A stretch of DNA of 47,090 nt, taken from positions 1-47,090 of the forward strand of contig PBPL01000030.1 in NCBI GenBank assembly GCA_002724675.1, written 5' to 3'. A program made the translations under genes and the position numbers. Positions 25,095-33,244 of the stretch are shown here, one piece after another. The notes below the pieces were generated by a model. The model saw only the letters and a program-made list of their open reading frames with translations. It ran no database searches and was not told the DNA's origin. The stretch is from Deltaproteobacteria bacterium (lineage in GTDB: Bacteria; Myxococcota_A; UBA796; UBA9615). Each line of letters starts with the position of its first letter. Position 1 is the first letter of the stretch.

Positions 25095-26255
25095 TCAGTC
25101 ACAATTGCCCGAGTTGCCAGCCACATCGGACTGCCCCCCGACGACAACGGAATTCAGGACGGACTCTGCGTCACTCTGGCAGAGCATGCCGTTGTCACTC
25201 ACGGTCAGGTCGCCCCCCACCGACATGAGGTTGGCCAGGCCATCGATGCTGTACAGAGCAGGGTTGCTGGAGCACCGAAGAAAGCCAACGACAGTGGCGA
25301 GACTCTCCAGACCATCGAGTGTCTCGAGCAGCCAGTTGTTGGACACGCTGACGCTGCCCGGAACTTCATCGTGTGCCAGAGGGCCGAGTCCCACAGCATC
25401 GTCACCCACCGAAACCAAGTTGGAGAGGCCATCGATCTGAACCAAAGAAGCGTTCTCGTCCAGCTGAAGGCTGCCACCGACAAACAAGAGACTCTCCAAC
25501 CCGTCGACATTGGTCAGCGCATTGTTGGAGCCAATGGCAACCCGTCCACCCACGCTGCTCAGGCTGGAGAATCCGTCAAAATTCTCAATGCTCTCGTTGG
25601 CATAGATGTGCAGGACCTCCCCCACAGAAACCAAGCTGGAGAACCCATCCACCTGGGTCAGCGAGTCCTGATAGTCAATTGCCAGGCTCCCGCCCACCTC
25701 CACCAGATTCTCCAGCGAGCTCACATCTTCCAACAAGGGGTTCATGAACAGACGCAAGTCCCCCTCGACCTGTGTGAGCTCGTGAAAGCCGCCCAGGCTC
25801 ACCAGGGTGTCGTTGTCCGAGACCTCCAAGGGCCCACCCACTTGGGTCAGGCAGGGCAGTGACGGGATCTGCGGGACCGTCGCGTCTAGGGAAGCAATCC
25901 GCAAGTGCCCGGAGATGCTCTCGCAAGCCAGGATGTCGTCAAACTCAGCCAGGGTCCCGATCTCAAACGAGCCGGGACAAGGCTCGCACTCCAGCACACC
26001 ATCCTCCGCAGAGTCATCATCACCCGACGCGCCACCGTCATCGCTCGAGTCATCGTCATCCCCCACAGCGATGCAGTCCGGGGCAACAGCGCAATCGGGA
26101 TCCTCGCAATCGAATAGACCGTCCACGTCGTTGTCGGCGCGGTCGATGCACTCGCTAGGGTACTGCCCCTCTGGACCACGACCCTCGGCGCAGGCTGCGA
26201 GCAAGAGCATGACCAGCAGGAGCATTCCGCTGCGGAGACGAAGTAATGACTGCAT
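25095..26255 (-). CDS. Receptor-L/LRR-like repeat lipoprotein
   Basis: From the ATG at 26255 the 386-residue product has lipobox LAAC (C22); a GTG at 26273 directly follows the upstream stop and is the alternative. The module CIDRADNDVDGLFDCEDPDC follows the anchor, then an acidic GDDDDSS linker. The remainder is a solenoid of about nine 22-27-residue repeats with the pattern G-x-L-x-[IV]-x-x-N-x-x-L-x-x-[IVF]-[DG]-G-[LF] (for example VDGLESLLFVGGSLQLDEN). This resembles the Receptor L-domain or bacterial LRR-like repeats used for binding. The C-terminal CNQSD-like region (MLCQSDAESVL) includes cysteines that may cap the solenoid. It lies in tight order between the acidic-linker lipoprotein and the propeller protein. 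Confidence 0.75.
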   Translation of the reverse strand: MQSLLRLRSGMLLLVMLLLAACAEGRGPEGQYPSECIDRADNDVDGLFDCEDPDCAVAPDCIAVGDDDDSSDDGGASGDDDSAEDGVLECEPCPGSFEIGTLAEFDDILACESISGHLRIASLDATVPQIPSLPCLTQVGGPLEVSDNDTLVSLGGFHELTQVEGDLRLFMNPLLEDVSSLENLVEVGGSLAIDYQDSLTQVDGFSSLVSVGEVLHIYANESIENFDGFSSLSSVGGRVAIGSNNALTNVDGLESLLFVGGSLQLDENASLVQIDGLSNLVSVGDDAVGLGPLAHDEVPGSVSVSNNWLLETLDGLESLATVVGFLRCSSNPALYSIDGLANLMSVGGDLTVSDNGMLCQSDAESVLNSVVVGGQSDVAGNSGNCD

Positions 26256-26273
26256 CACAAGAATCACAGCCAC

Positions 26274-27080
26274 TCAATCGCAGAGATAGACAACATGGGT
26301 GGCGATGCCGGGGTAGATGGGGACAGGATTGGGTCCGTCACAGAGGTTGCCTTCTGGGCCTCGCACGATCACGGTCGTGGTGCCTGGTTCCACGTTGAGG
26401 AAGGCGAGAACACCCTGAGTGTCCGTGGTGTTGCCAGGTGCTAGCTCGTCATCCACGGCAAAGGACGCCTCGTAGTCCAGGTCGAACTCCACGGTCGCCC
26501 CAGCGTACTCTGTGCCCTGGGTCCGACTCACTGCACCCGCATGGAACAGGCCCTTGGTGGAGTCGTAAGTAAACCCAAACTCCTCCTCGAAGAAGCGGGC
26601 TCGCTCGATCGCTACAAACGGGTTGAACAGCACGAGATGGTCTACCCGGTCTCGCTGCCACTCCAGGTCGAGCATGAACATCACGTCCGTCAGATCATCC
26701 CGCTCGGCGCGGACAAATGCATGGGCCGGCTCGGCAGGAAGATCGATGTACCAATCTCCCTCCTCGCCTGTCGTAAACGTAGAGTTGGTCGGATCGTCAT
26801 CCTGAAAGACGAGGATTTCATCAGCAGGCTGATAGTCACCCACGGTGATGATCTCGACGCCGCCATGGATCGTGACCATGTCCACCATCGACGAGTCGTC
26901 GTCGTCTGCCGGCTCGCCGGTGTCGTCGTCGCCTGCGTCATCATCATCCGACACCCGACCTGACGAACATCCCAAGCCCCACCCAACGAGCAGACACAAC
27001 AGTGCCCAGGAGATGCCGGAGGTCACGAGCGAGGCGAGCACGATGCGCAAAACAGACCTCCAGGCCCTGGCGCTCCACAC
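26274..27080 (-). CDS. Acidic-linker lipoprotein, paralogue of 27216-28007
   Basis: The GTG at 27080 gives 268 residues with a long hydrophobic leader and lipobox GLGC (C38). A Ser/Asp linker (SDDDDAGDDDTGEPADDDDSS) follows. The body includes WQRDRVDHLVLFNPF and a C-terminal domain with AGATVEF, FLNVEPGTTTVIVRGPEG and a final THVVYLCD. All of these blocks align with the divergently transcribed gene at 27216-28007. The repeated GVL/FLNVEPG pattern suggests Ig-like or carboxypeptidase-regulatory-like beta-sandwich domains. No function is known. It is the first gene of the minus-strand lipoprotein operon. Confidence 0.65.
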   Translation of the reverse strand: MWSARAWRSVLRIVLASLVTSGISWALLCLLVGWGLGCSSGRVSDDDDAGDDDTGEPADDDDSSMVDMVTIHGGVEIITVGDYQPADEILVFQDDDPTNSTFTTGEEGDWYIDLPAEPAHAFVRAERDDLTDVMFMLDLEWQRDRVDHLVLFNPFVAIERARFFEEEFGFTYDSTKGLFHAGAVSRTQGTEYAGATVEFDLDYEASFAVDDELAPGNTTDTQGVLAFLNVEPGTTTVIVRGPEGNLCDGPNPVPIYPGIATHVVYLCD

Positions 27081-27215
27081 GGTCCCGGGCCAAATCCACC
27101 GTAGCAGACAGTGGTGGGGCTCTCCCAGGGCGCCGCACGCCCCCTAGCAGGCCCACAAACACCGGGCATCAGGCGCCTGTTGCAACCACTGTGGTACCAG
27201 GCCACACTGAGTCGC

Positions 27216-28007
27216 GTGACTTGGCCTCGCTCCTTTCTCTTGTTCCTAGTCCTGGTGCCGCTGGCGTTGTCGTGTCACGCACGACGCTCGAACTCCAATA
27301 TCGACGACGATGACACGGTCGATACAGGCGACGACGACACCGACGATCCTGGAGACGATGACGACGACTCAGGGCACGGCTCGGACGACGATGACTCCTC
27401 GGCGGAGACCGTGTTTGGCTCGGTAGACATCATCACCATGACAACCGACCAAGACGCGGGCGGAGTGCGGGTGTACTACCTCGACGACCCCGCGAACGAC
27501 TCCATCACCGACAGCGACGGTTGCTGGGACATCACCTTTCCACGGAACCTGCAGGTGGCGACCGTTGTCACCGAGGCCGAAGGCTACGAAGAGGCGCGCT
27601 TCCACCTGGACTTGACCTGGCAGCGAGACCGCACCGAAGACATGATCTTCTTCAACGTGTTCCGCACCGATGAGTTCGGCCCGTTCATGAGCAAGGTATT
27701 TGGCCTGACCACCGACCCCACCCGCGGGATCCTCGAGGTGGGCGTAAAGAGTCGGTCGCTCGGCCCCCGCCTAGCGGGAGCAACCGTCAATGTGACCAAC
27801 CTCGCCTACGACATGGTCGTCACAGCCAACGACGAACCCAGCGAGACCAACGTCACGACAGACGACGGCACCAACTTCTTCATGAACATCGAGCCCGGCA
27901 TGGCTGAGATCACGGTGCAGGGGCCGGGGGGAGAGGACTGCGTGGGGCTGACCCCTGTGGAAGTCGTCGCCGACTCCCTGACCCACGTGATCTTCCAGTG
28001 CGATTGA
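27216..28007 (+). CDS. Acidic-linker lipoprotein, divergent paralogue of 26274-27080
   Basis: The GTG at 27216 gives MTWPRSFLLFLVLVPLALSC, a good lipoprotein signal (C20), and 263 residues. The frame is open back to 27111, but a start there would put 35 extra residues ahead of the signal. An acidic linker (DDDDTVDTGDDDTDDPGDDDDD) leads to the body with DLTWQRDRTEDMIFFNVF, GILEVGVKSRSLGPRLAGATV, NIEPGMAEITVQGPGGEDC and the ending THVIFQCD. It aligns through its length with the protein on the other strand, with the same C-terminal disulfide candidates (EDC and the last QCD). An inverted duplication of one gene is the simple explanation. Confidence 0.6.
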   Translation: MTWPRSFLLFLVLVPLALSCHARRSNSNIDDDDTVDTGDDDTDDPGDDDDDSGHGSDDDDSSAETVFGSVDIITMTTDQDAGGVRVYYLDDPANDSITDSDGCWDITFPRNLQVATVVTEAEGYEEARFHLDLTWQRDRTEDMIFFNVFRTDEFGPFMSKVFGLTTDPTRGILEVGVKSRSLGPRLAGATVNVTNLAYDMVVTANDEPSETNVTTDDGTNFFMNIEPGMAEITVQGPGGEDCVGLTPVEVVADSLTHVIFQCD

Positions 28008-28048
28008 GGGCCGGGGGCTGAGTTGCCGGCTCACAGGAGCTCGTCGAA

Positions 28049-28426
28049 TCAATCGCAGTAGACCTCAGCGCAGTCGTTGGATGCCCCGTCGAAGCTCCAT
28101 TCCAGCCAGTTCATGGAGCCGCAACTAGAGTCATTGACGATGTCGGCGACCTCCTCCTGGCAGCTAGCGGCGGCCTCACTGTCAAAGCCGCAGTCTCCCT
28201 GTCTCCAGCTCTCGTAAGCGGATGAGTCACGGAGGTCGTCTTCGATTTCCTCTCGACAGTCCGAGACATCGTCGTAGCCGAGCCAGAAGTCGATCTCGTC
28301 ATTGTCCACACACTCGAACAAGGACCAACAATAAGACTGGGCATAACTCTTCGGGTAGGACTCACCGGTAAGGCAGCCCGCGAAGAGCAAGGCCGCAGCA
28401 GAACAGAGCAGCAAGTTGGGTCGCAC
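28049..28426 (-). CDS. Small Cys-rich lipoprotein
   Basis: The GTG at 28426 has GGAGG four bases upstream and starts MRPNLLLCSAAALLFAGC, a near-perfect lipoprotein signal (C18). The alternative GTG at 28447 lacks a binding site. The mature ~107 residues are acidic and hold eight cysteines in a regular pattern (YCWSLFEC, DCREEIEDDL, DCGFDSEAAASC, SSC, DCAEVYC). This suggests a helical disulfide-stapled domain. Such short proteins are common in myxobacterial-type genomes, but no function is established. It is convergent with the lipoprotein at 27216, 41 bases apart. Confidence 0.7.
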   Translation of the reverse strand: MRPNLLLCSAAALLFAGCLTGESYPKSYAQSYCWSLFECVDNDEIDFWLGYDDVSDCREEIEDDLRDSSAYESWRQGDCGFDSEAAASCQEEVADIVNDSSCGSMNWLEWSFDGASNDCAEVYCD

Positions 28427-28517
28427 GGTACCTCCAATGACATGCACAGCGTATCAAGTGACTTGGGTCCCTGAACGCCTTCAGGCGAGGGAGACTACCG
28501 AGGCCCCACCAAAACGA

Positions 28518-30089
28518 CTAGGGACGGGAGGCAGAAGTGTAGCGACGACCCGGTGCTTGGAGGCGCAGCCACACCCGACCATCGAGCAGTCGGGACCGCG
28601 GACTATCGAGGACCTCCACCTCGGCCTCGAACTGATAGCCACGCTCCGGCGCCTCATAGCGCACCCTGGAGCGTCGAATGGGCGGGGCCGTTCCCGCCCC
28701 CCGACCTGCCGGATTTCCCACGCTCACCGAGACGCCTGGACCTAAGAGTCGCCGAGCCGCCGCCAAGGGCTCATCGGCGAGGCGGCGACGGTCCAACAAC
28801 GGGCGCAACGGAGGGCTCAGATACTGTGCAGCGCAGCCCCGAAGCTCGGTAGCGGCAACCACGTCCCGTTCATCCGTCAGAAACGAGATGCAGTAGCCCG
28901 ATGACGTCCAGCCCACCCCCACGCCGCGCGGACGGTCCCGCCCCACCCGCGGACTCAACCAATAAGGATGTCGCCCGGCAGCATCCAGAAGCGAATAGAC
29001 GGTCTCCACAGGCGTGCCCAGGGCCACCCCTAGGACCGTGACCACGGAAGCCGCATGGCTCACCAGGACACGTCCAGGCGCCGTTGCCAAGTCCTCTGTG
29101 TGCTGAACGCGCCCCTGCAGAGCAGACAGGCGAACCACAGCGGTCGGCGTCCCGCCCACATTCAAGGGCAGCTCGACTGCACCATTCGCCGCCATCTCGA
29201 CAATCGTGCAAGGTCCCGAATCACACAAGACGACCACCCAGTCGCCCAAGGGTGTCGAGGCCAAGGGGAGCTCCCTGGAGAGGGGCCCGAGACGACCGAA
29301 GCCCGGATTCTCGTCGTGGACAACACCGCTGGGCAGAAGTCGCACAAAGCGTCTTCCGTCGTCCATCGCCACCAACGAACCGTCCACCTGGGGCCACAGG
29401 GCAACGACAGCCCGGTGGACCACATGAGTGCGAAACGGCCTTCCCCCCAGAGGCTGACGCATCACCCAGCTGTCATCGCCCTCATCCTCCACCCAGTAGA
29501 GGTCCCCCTCGACCCCGGCCGAAGGGACCCGACGCGGCCGCTCGCCCACCAGCACCAGCGAGCGCAGCGTGCTCAGGTCCAAGCGCAGCACAGAAGGGGG
29601 CTGCCGCCCAGAGGCCTCACAGGCCATGGCCAACCAGGCACCTGCAGGGTCGAAGGTGGGGCTCGAACAGCCCGAAGGACTGTTCCAGATGGGAGCCCTC
29701 GCCCGCCCACGCCGGGAGTCATCCAGCTCCAGCAGGGTCACCTGTTCTTGCCCTTCCTTCTTGAGAGCAACGGCCAGCCAACCCCCACTCACCGCCACCG
29801 CAAGGCCTGTAACTGCTTCATCAGCAGCAAACGCATACAGGGTCTCTGCCTGCACTCGCGCCCCGTCCTCGGCTCCTGCACGCCTTCGAAGCCGAATCAA
29901 CTGGTGCCGCGAGTCTGCGCCCTCTCGCTGCACGGCGACCACGAGGTCTCCCGGACTCAGCGGAGCCTCCTGACTTCCGGGAGACTGCTGTCCGGGCCCT
30001 CTCGGAGTCACCCCCGACCAGGTGGCGGGAACACAGCCCACCAGGGTCACGAGTGCGCACAGCAGAATGGGAAATCGGAATCTCACCAC
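28518..30089 (-). CDS. Propeller-like lipoprotein (523 aa)
   Basis: A GTG at 30089 (or 30086, adjacent) starts a protein with lipobox LVGC (C19). The body is 500 residues with beta-propeller-like strands, such as AVAVSGGWLAVAL, SPTFDPAGAWLAMAC and VEGDLYWVEDEGDDSWVM. These recall WD40/TolB-like blades, though no fixed repeat signature is evident. The C-terminal third contains a separate region (YRPLLDRRRLADEPLAAARRLLGPG, then RVRYEAPERGYQFEAEVEVLD). The gene is isolated: 70 bases downstream of the small lipoprotein and 88 bases from the methyltransferase gene at 30178. No enzymatic motif is visible. Confidence 0.6.
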   Translation of the reverse strand: MVRFRFPILLCALVTLVGCVPATWSGVTPRGPGQQSPGSQEAPLSPGDLVVAVQREGADSRHQLIRLRRRAGAEDGARVQAETLYAFAADEAVTGLAVAVSGGWLAVALKKEGQEQVTLLELDDSRRGRARAPIWNSPSGCSSPTFDPAGAWLAMACEASGRQPPSVLRLDLSTLRSLVLVGERPRRVPSAGVEGDLYWVEDEGDDSWVMRQPLGGRPFRTHVVHRAVVALWPQVDGSLVAMDDGRRFVRLLPSGVVHDENPGFGRLGPLSRELPLASTPLGDWVVVLCDSGPCTIVEMAANGAVELPLNVGGTPTAVVRLSALQGRVQHTEDLATAPGRVLVSHAASVVTVLGVALGTPVETVYSLLDAAGRHPYWLSPRVGRDRPRGVGVGWTSSGYCISFLTDERDVVAATELRGCAAQYLSPPLRPLLDRRRLADEPLAAARRLLGPGVSVSVGNPAGRGAGTAPPIRRSRVRYEAPERGYQFEAEVEVLDSPRSRLLDGRVWLRLQAPGRRYTSASRP

Positions 30090-30177
30090 CTAGCAGTGTA
30101 GCCCACGCCTTCTTGAGCAGGCTCTTGCGATTAGCCCATGGGCGATTCTTCCCGCTCGGGACGACGAAGACTTTGGT

Positions 30178-31068
30178 CTATGCAAGGAAGTTCGAGAGAG
30201 CCGCAATGTGGGCCGGAGTCGTGCCGCAGCAACCTCCCACGATCGTCGCCCCAGCATCGACCCAGCGGGCCGCGAACTCCCTGTAGGGCTCTGGCTCGGC
30301 GTGATCCGGATTGCACCAGCCGGAGCGCTCGTCAGGGCGGCCCACATTGCCATAGCCACCCAACGAAACACCCAGAGGCGAGAGCAAAGGCAACAACTCC
30401 AGGATGCGGTGGGGTGGACTGCAGTTGATCAGCACAGCAGCAGCGCCCAGGTCCACAGCACCGGCAGCGGCCTCAACTAGGGCCCGATCGGACAGGAGAT
30501 CGCCCTGAGGGCCAACGGTGAGAGCCAACCAAACGGGCAGCCCCGTAGCCAGCCCAGCGCGCACAGCGCTCTGCGCCTCCGATGGGTTCGGAAAGGTCTC
30601 ACAGAGCAACAGATCGACACCCGCTTCGGCCAGGGCCTCGGCGAACGGACCGTGATGTGCATCACAAACCGAAGGAGCCGGGCTCAGGTCGGGGCGATAG
30701 CAATCAGCCAGAGGAGCGATCGATCCGGCAACCCGATGGTGCTTCGGCACCGCCTCGCGGGCGATCTGGACGGCCCGCCGCGTCAACCACCGCCAGTCTG
30801 CCTGCTCCCCGGGCTGCTGCAGGTCGCGAGCTCGCTTCTGTTGCACATAGGGCCCCGTGCGAAATGTGTTGGCCGTATGGACCGTTGCCCCCGCTGCTGC
30901 GTACTCGGAGTGAATCCTGGCGAGTGTGTCTGGCGCAGCTTGAATGGCCGATGCGGTCCAACCGGGGAGGGGCGTTGGGACGCCCCTCCGAGCCAGTTCG
31001 GTGCCCACTGGACCGTCCAGAATCGTGATGTCCGGGCGCATCCGATCTCCGGCTGATCCTGAGTTCAT
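30178..31068 (-). CDS. Homocysteine S-methyltransferase family protein
   Basis: This 296-residue TIM barrel of the homocysteine S-methyltransferase family transfers a methyl group to homocysteine, making methionine; S-methylmethionine is a usual donor. The N-terminal ILDGPVGTELARRG carries the family start motif. The zinc thiolates are predicted in LINCSPP (near residue 215) and GGCCGTTP (near 283). A cobalamin domain is absent, so it is MmuM-like rather than MetH. GGAGG seven bases before the ATG at 31068, and the ATGA overlap with the upstream DTW gene, settle the start. Confidence 0.85.
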   Translation of the reverse strand: MNSGSAGDRMRPDITILDGPVGTELARRGVPTPLPGWTASAIQAAPDTLARIHSEYAAAGATVHTANTFRTGPYVQQKRARDLQQPGEQADWRWLTRRAVQIAREAVPKHHRVAGSIAPLADCYRPDLSPAPSVCDAHHGPFAEALAEAGVDLLLCETFPNPSEAQSAVRAGLATGLPVWLALTVGPQGDLLSDRALVEAAAGAVDLGAAAVLINCSPPHRILELLPLLSPLGVSLGGYGNVGRPDERSGWCNPDHAEPEPYREFAARWVDAGATIVGGCCGTTPAHIAALSNFLA

Positions 31069-31721
31069 GGCGCATCCTCCCGCACTGCTTCAGGCCGATG
31101 GAGCGGACTCGCGGGGTCCAGAGGAGTCCCTCTGCTCTCCAACACTCGATGGACAAAGGCGCTGTAGAGCTCATTGAGGGGGTCCGCTACCTCGGGTCCC
31201 TCCACCGCCTCCACAAGCCAGGAGATAGCATCGAGAGTGGCCAAGCCACCGCCGAAGGTCTCCTCCCGCAAGCTGAATCGTGGCTCAGCACCTGCGGGAA
31301 GGGCGACCGTTGGGACCTCTGCCAGCTGGGGAATGGTGCGCGCCATCTTGCGGGTCTGGGACCACGTGCCGTCCAGGACGACGATTGTGGCGGGTTGCTC
31401 CAGGTCTCTCAGCTCCGAGGGTGGGCGGGGTGCGGGGCCACCCTGCCGGGGATAAAAGAGATACCGAAGGCTCGGCGCTCCCCACTGGGGAGGAGGCGTC
31501 GGGGGCTCGGTGCGGGTGCCGTATTGGCAGAGTTGGCAGTTGGACAAAGCAGCAGCGGCAAGCCGACCGGTATTGGTGGTCTTCCACTGCTCGAGCCGAT
31601 GACGGATCAAGAGGAACCGATGACGGGTAGCAACCTGCGGTATCTCCGCACAGAGACAAAGCCCAACCAACATCCGGCAGCGCGGACACCGCTCAGCTCG
31701 CTTGCTTCGCTTACCACCCAC
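31065..31721 (-). CDS. tapT: DTW domain protein, tRNA-uridine aminocarboxypropyltransferase
   Basis: The 218-residue protein belongs to the DTW family, which includes E. coli TapT (YfiP). TapT transfers a 3-amino-3-carboxypropyl group from SAM to U47 of tRNAs to make acp3U. The DxTW signature is LDGTWSQTRKM near residue 118. An N-terminal cysteine cluster (CPRCRMLVGLCLC) typical of the group could bind zinc. The GTG at 31721 is seven bases after the pepA stop, so start and operon are consistent. It is followed, with a 4-base overlap, by a homocysteine methyltransferase. The gene symbol is used for the family function; experimental identity is not shown. Confidence 0.8.
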   Translation of the reverse strand: MGGKRSKRAERCPRCRMLVGLCLCAEIPQVATRHRFLLIRHRLEQWKTTNTGRLAAAALSNCQLCQYGTRTEPPTPPPQWGAPSLRYLFYPRQGGPAPRPPSELRDLEQPATIVVLDGTWSQTRKMARTIPQLAEVPTVALPAGAEPRFSLREETFGGGLATLDAISWLVEAVEGPEVADPLNELYSAFVHRVLESRGTPLDPASPLHRPEAVREDAP

Positions 31722-31728
31722 CAGCTAC

Positions 31729-33213
31729 TCAGGCGTGTTGTCGAAGCGAATCACCCACCGAGAAGAGCTCGAGCAACAGCGCGACGCCAAACCCCGTGCC
31801 CCGTTCCTTGGCCACCGAAGGACCAGCGAGATCCACGTGCAGCCAGCCGCCCTCAAAGTCGCCGAGGTGCTCTCCCACAAACTGAGCAGCACACGAACTC
31901 TGTGCGTTTGCGCGATCAGCCACCGAGTTTTTCAGATCGGCCACCTCACTCTTGAACTCGCCGCGAAAGAACTCGGGGCAGTAGGGCAGCGGATGCACCA
32001 AGTCTCCAGACACCCGGCCGGCCCGAATGGCGGCAGCTTCGAGCTCATCGTCATTGCAAACGATGGCTCCATGGCGCTGACCCGTGGCCACCATCTGGGC
32101 GCCGGTCAAGGTGGCTAGATCCACGATCACATCGGGCCCTAGGTGACGCACAGCATGGGCGACGCCGTCAGCAAGCACCAATCGGCCTTCAGCGTCCGTG
32201 TTGTTCACCTCCACGGACTTGCCAGAGTACATCTCCAGAATGTCGTCTGGCCTCGTGGCCTCCGGCCCTACTGAATTCTCGGCGAGGCAGAGCAAGCCAT
32301 AGAGCCGATCAGGGAAGCCCGCACGTACCGCAGCGCCAAAGGCACCCAGGACAGCGGCAGCCCCGCCCATGTCGCGCTTCATGCCCGGCATGTGCATCTT
32401 CCCCTTGATGGAGAGGCCACCCGTGTCATAGACGATGCCCTTCCCCACCCAGGCCAGCGTGCGCTGAGCCCCCTCTGGTTCGTGCCGAAGGACGACCAGA
32501 GCCGGAGGGTAGACGGCTGCCTTACCGACCCCCCACAGACCGCCGTAGCCCGCATCTGCCAGGTCCTGACCACGAATCACCTCGATCTCAGCTCCCACTT
32601 CGTCAGCCAAAGCTCTCGCCTCAGCCACAAAGGCGTCCGTGTTCAGGGTCGAGGTGGGCATGTCCACGAGGGCTCCAGCGGACCGAATGGCCTCGGCCGC
32701 CGTTGCCACTCGGCCCAAGAGGAGGGCCTCGGCCCCCTCGGTGACGAAGGCAACCGCTACCTCGCGATCGGGGCCCGCCTCTGCCTCGGGCTCTTTGGAC
32801 TTGGCGGTGAAGCTGGGTATCGCACGAGCCACGGCACAGCCGGCGGCAAAGTAGTGCTCAGGTTCGTCCAGAGCCAACAACACTGCGACCCGACCTACCT
32901 TGGGTAGGTGCTCTCTGAGCTGGTGTGTGATGGCGTGGGGTCGGGCCGGGCTGTTGTGCCGCGAGCACGGCTCCGGAAGCAAACAGACGACGACTTGGTT
33001 GGGCTGGCAATCAGCGGGCCAGGTTGTCGTGGAAGCTCCACGATCGCCCGGCTTCAGACCATCGAGCATGCGCGGCAGCGTGTCCCGCACCCCGGTGGGG
33101 ACAACCGCAGCCAACGCCTCTGCCAAGAGGGCATCACGGCGACCGACGAGCACAAGGGAGGAGGATTCACCGACGGCGACATCCGCCAAGACATAGGACA
33201 GTTGTGTGGTCAT
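31729..33213 (-). CDS. pepA: Leucyl aminopeptidase, M17 family
   Basis: This is a cytosolic hexameric di-manganese/zinc aminopeptidase of 494 residues, the normal length. The catalytic half includes GKGIVYDTGGLSIKGKMHMPGMKRDMGGAA, with the metal-binding Lys and Asp. NTDAEGRLVLADGVAHA holds the Asp and Glu ligands and the catalytic Arg. The start is the ATG at 33213 (MTTQLSYVLAD) with a CCGGGA purine site; a longer frame to 33282 would overlap gluQ. It lies between gluQ and the DTW gene in one operon. M17 enzymes can also bind DNA in some bacteria, which cannot be judged here. Confidence 0.93.
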   Translation of the reverse strand: MTTQLSYVLADVAVGESSSLVLVGRRDALLAEALAAVVPTGVRDTLPRMLDGLKPGDRGASTTTWPADCQPNQVVVCLLPEPCSRHNSPARPHAITHQLREHLPKVGRVAVLLALDEPEHYFAAGCAVARAIPSFTAKSKEPEAEAGPDREVAVAFVTEGAEALLLGRVATAAEAIRSAGALVDMPTSTLNTDAFVAEARALADEVGAEIEVIRGQDLADAGYGGLWGVGKAAVYPPALVVLRHEPEGAQRTLAWVGKGIVYDTGGLSIKGKMHMPGMKRDMGGAAAVLGAFGAAVRAGFPDRLYGLLCLAENSVGPEATRPDDILEMYSGKSVEVNNTDAEGRLVLADGVAHAVRHLGPDVIVDLATLTGAQMVATGQRHGAIVCNDDELEAAAIRAGRVSGDLVHPLPYCPEFFRGEFKSEVADLKNSVADRANAQSSCAAQFVGEHLGDFEGGWLHVDLAGPSVAKERGTGFGVALLLELFSVGDSLRQHA

Positions 33214-33244
33214 TCCCGGACCGTAGTTGGCGCGACGGTGTCGG

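Noticed and set aside
29055-30101. Plus-strand 348-residue frame across the lipoprotein at 28518-30089
   Set aside because: Antisense to a lipoprotein with a clear signal peptide; composition is Arg/Gln/His-rich, as shadow frames are in this GC-rich DNA.
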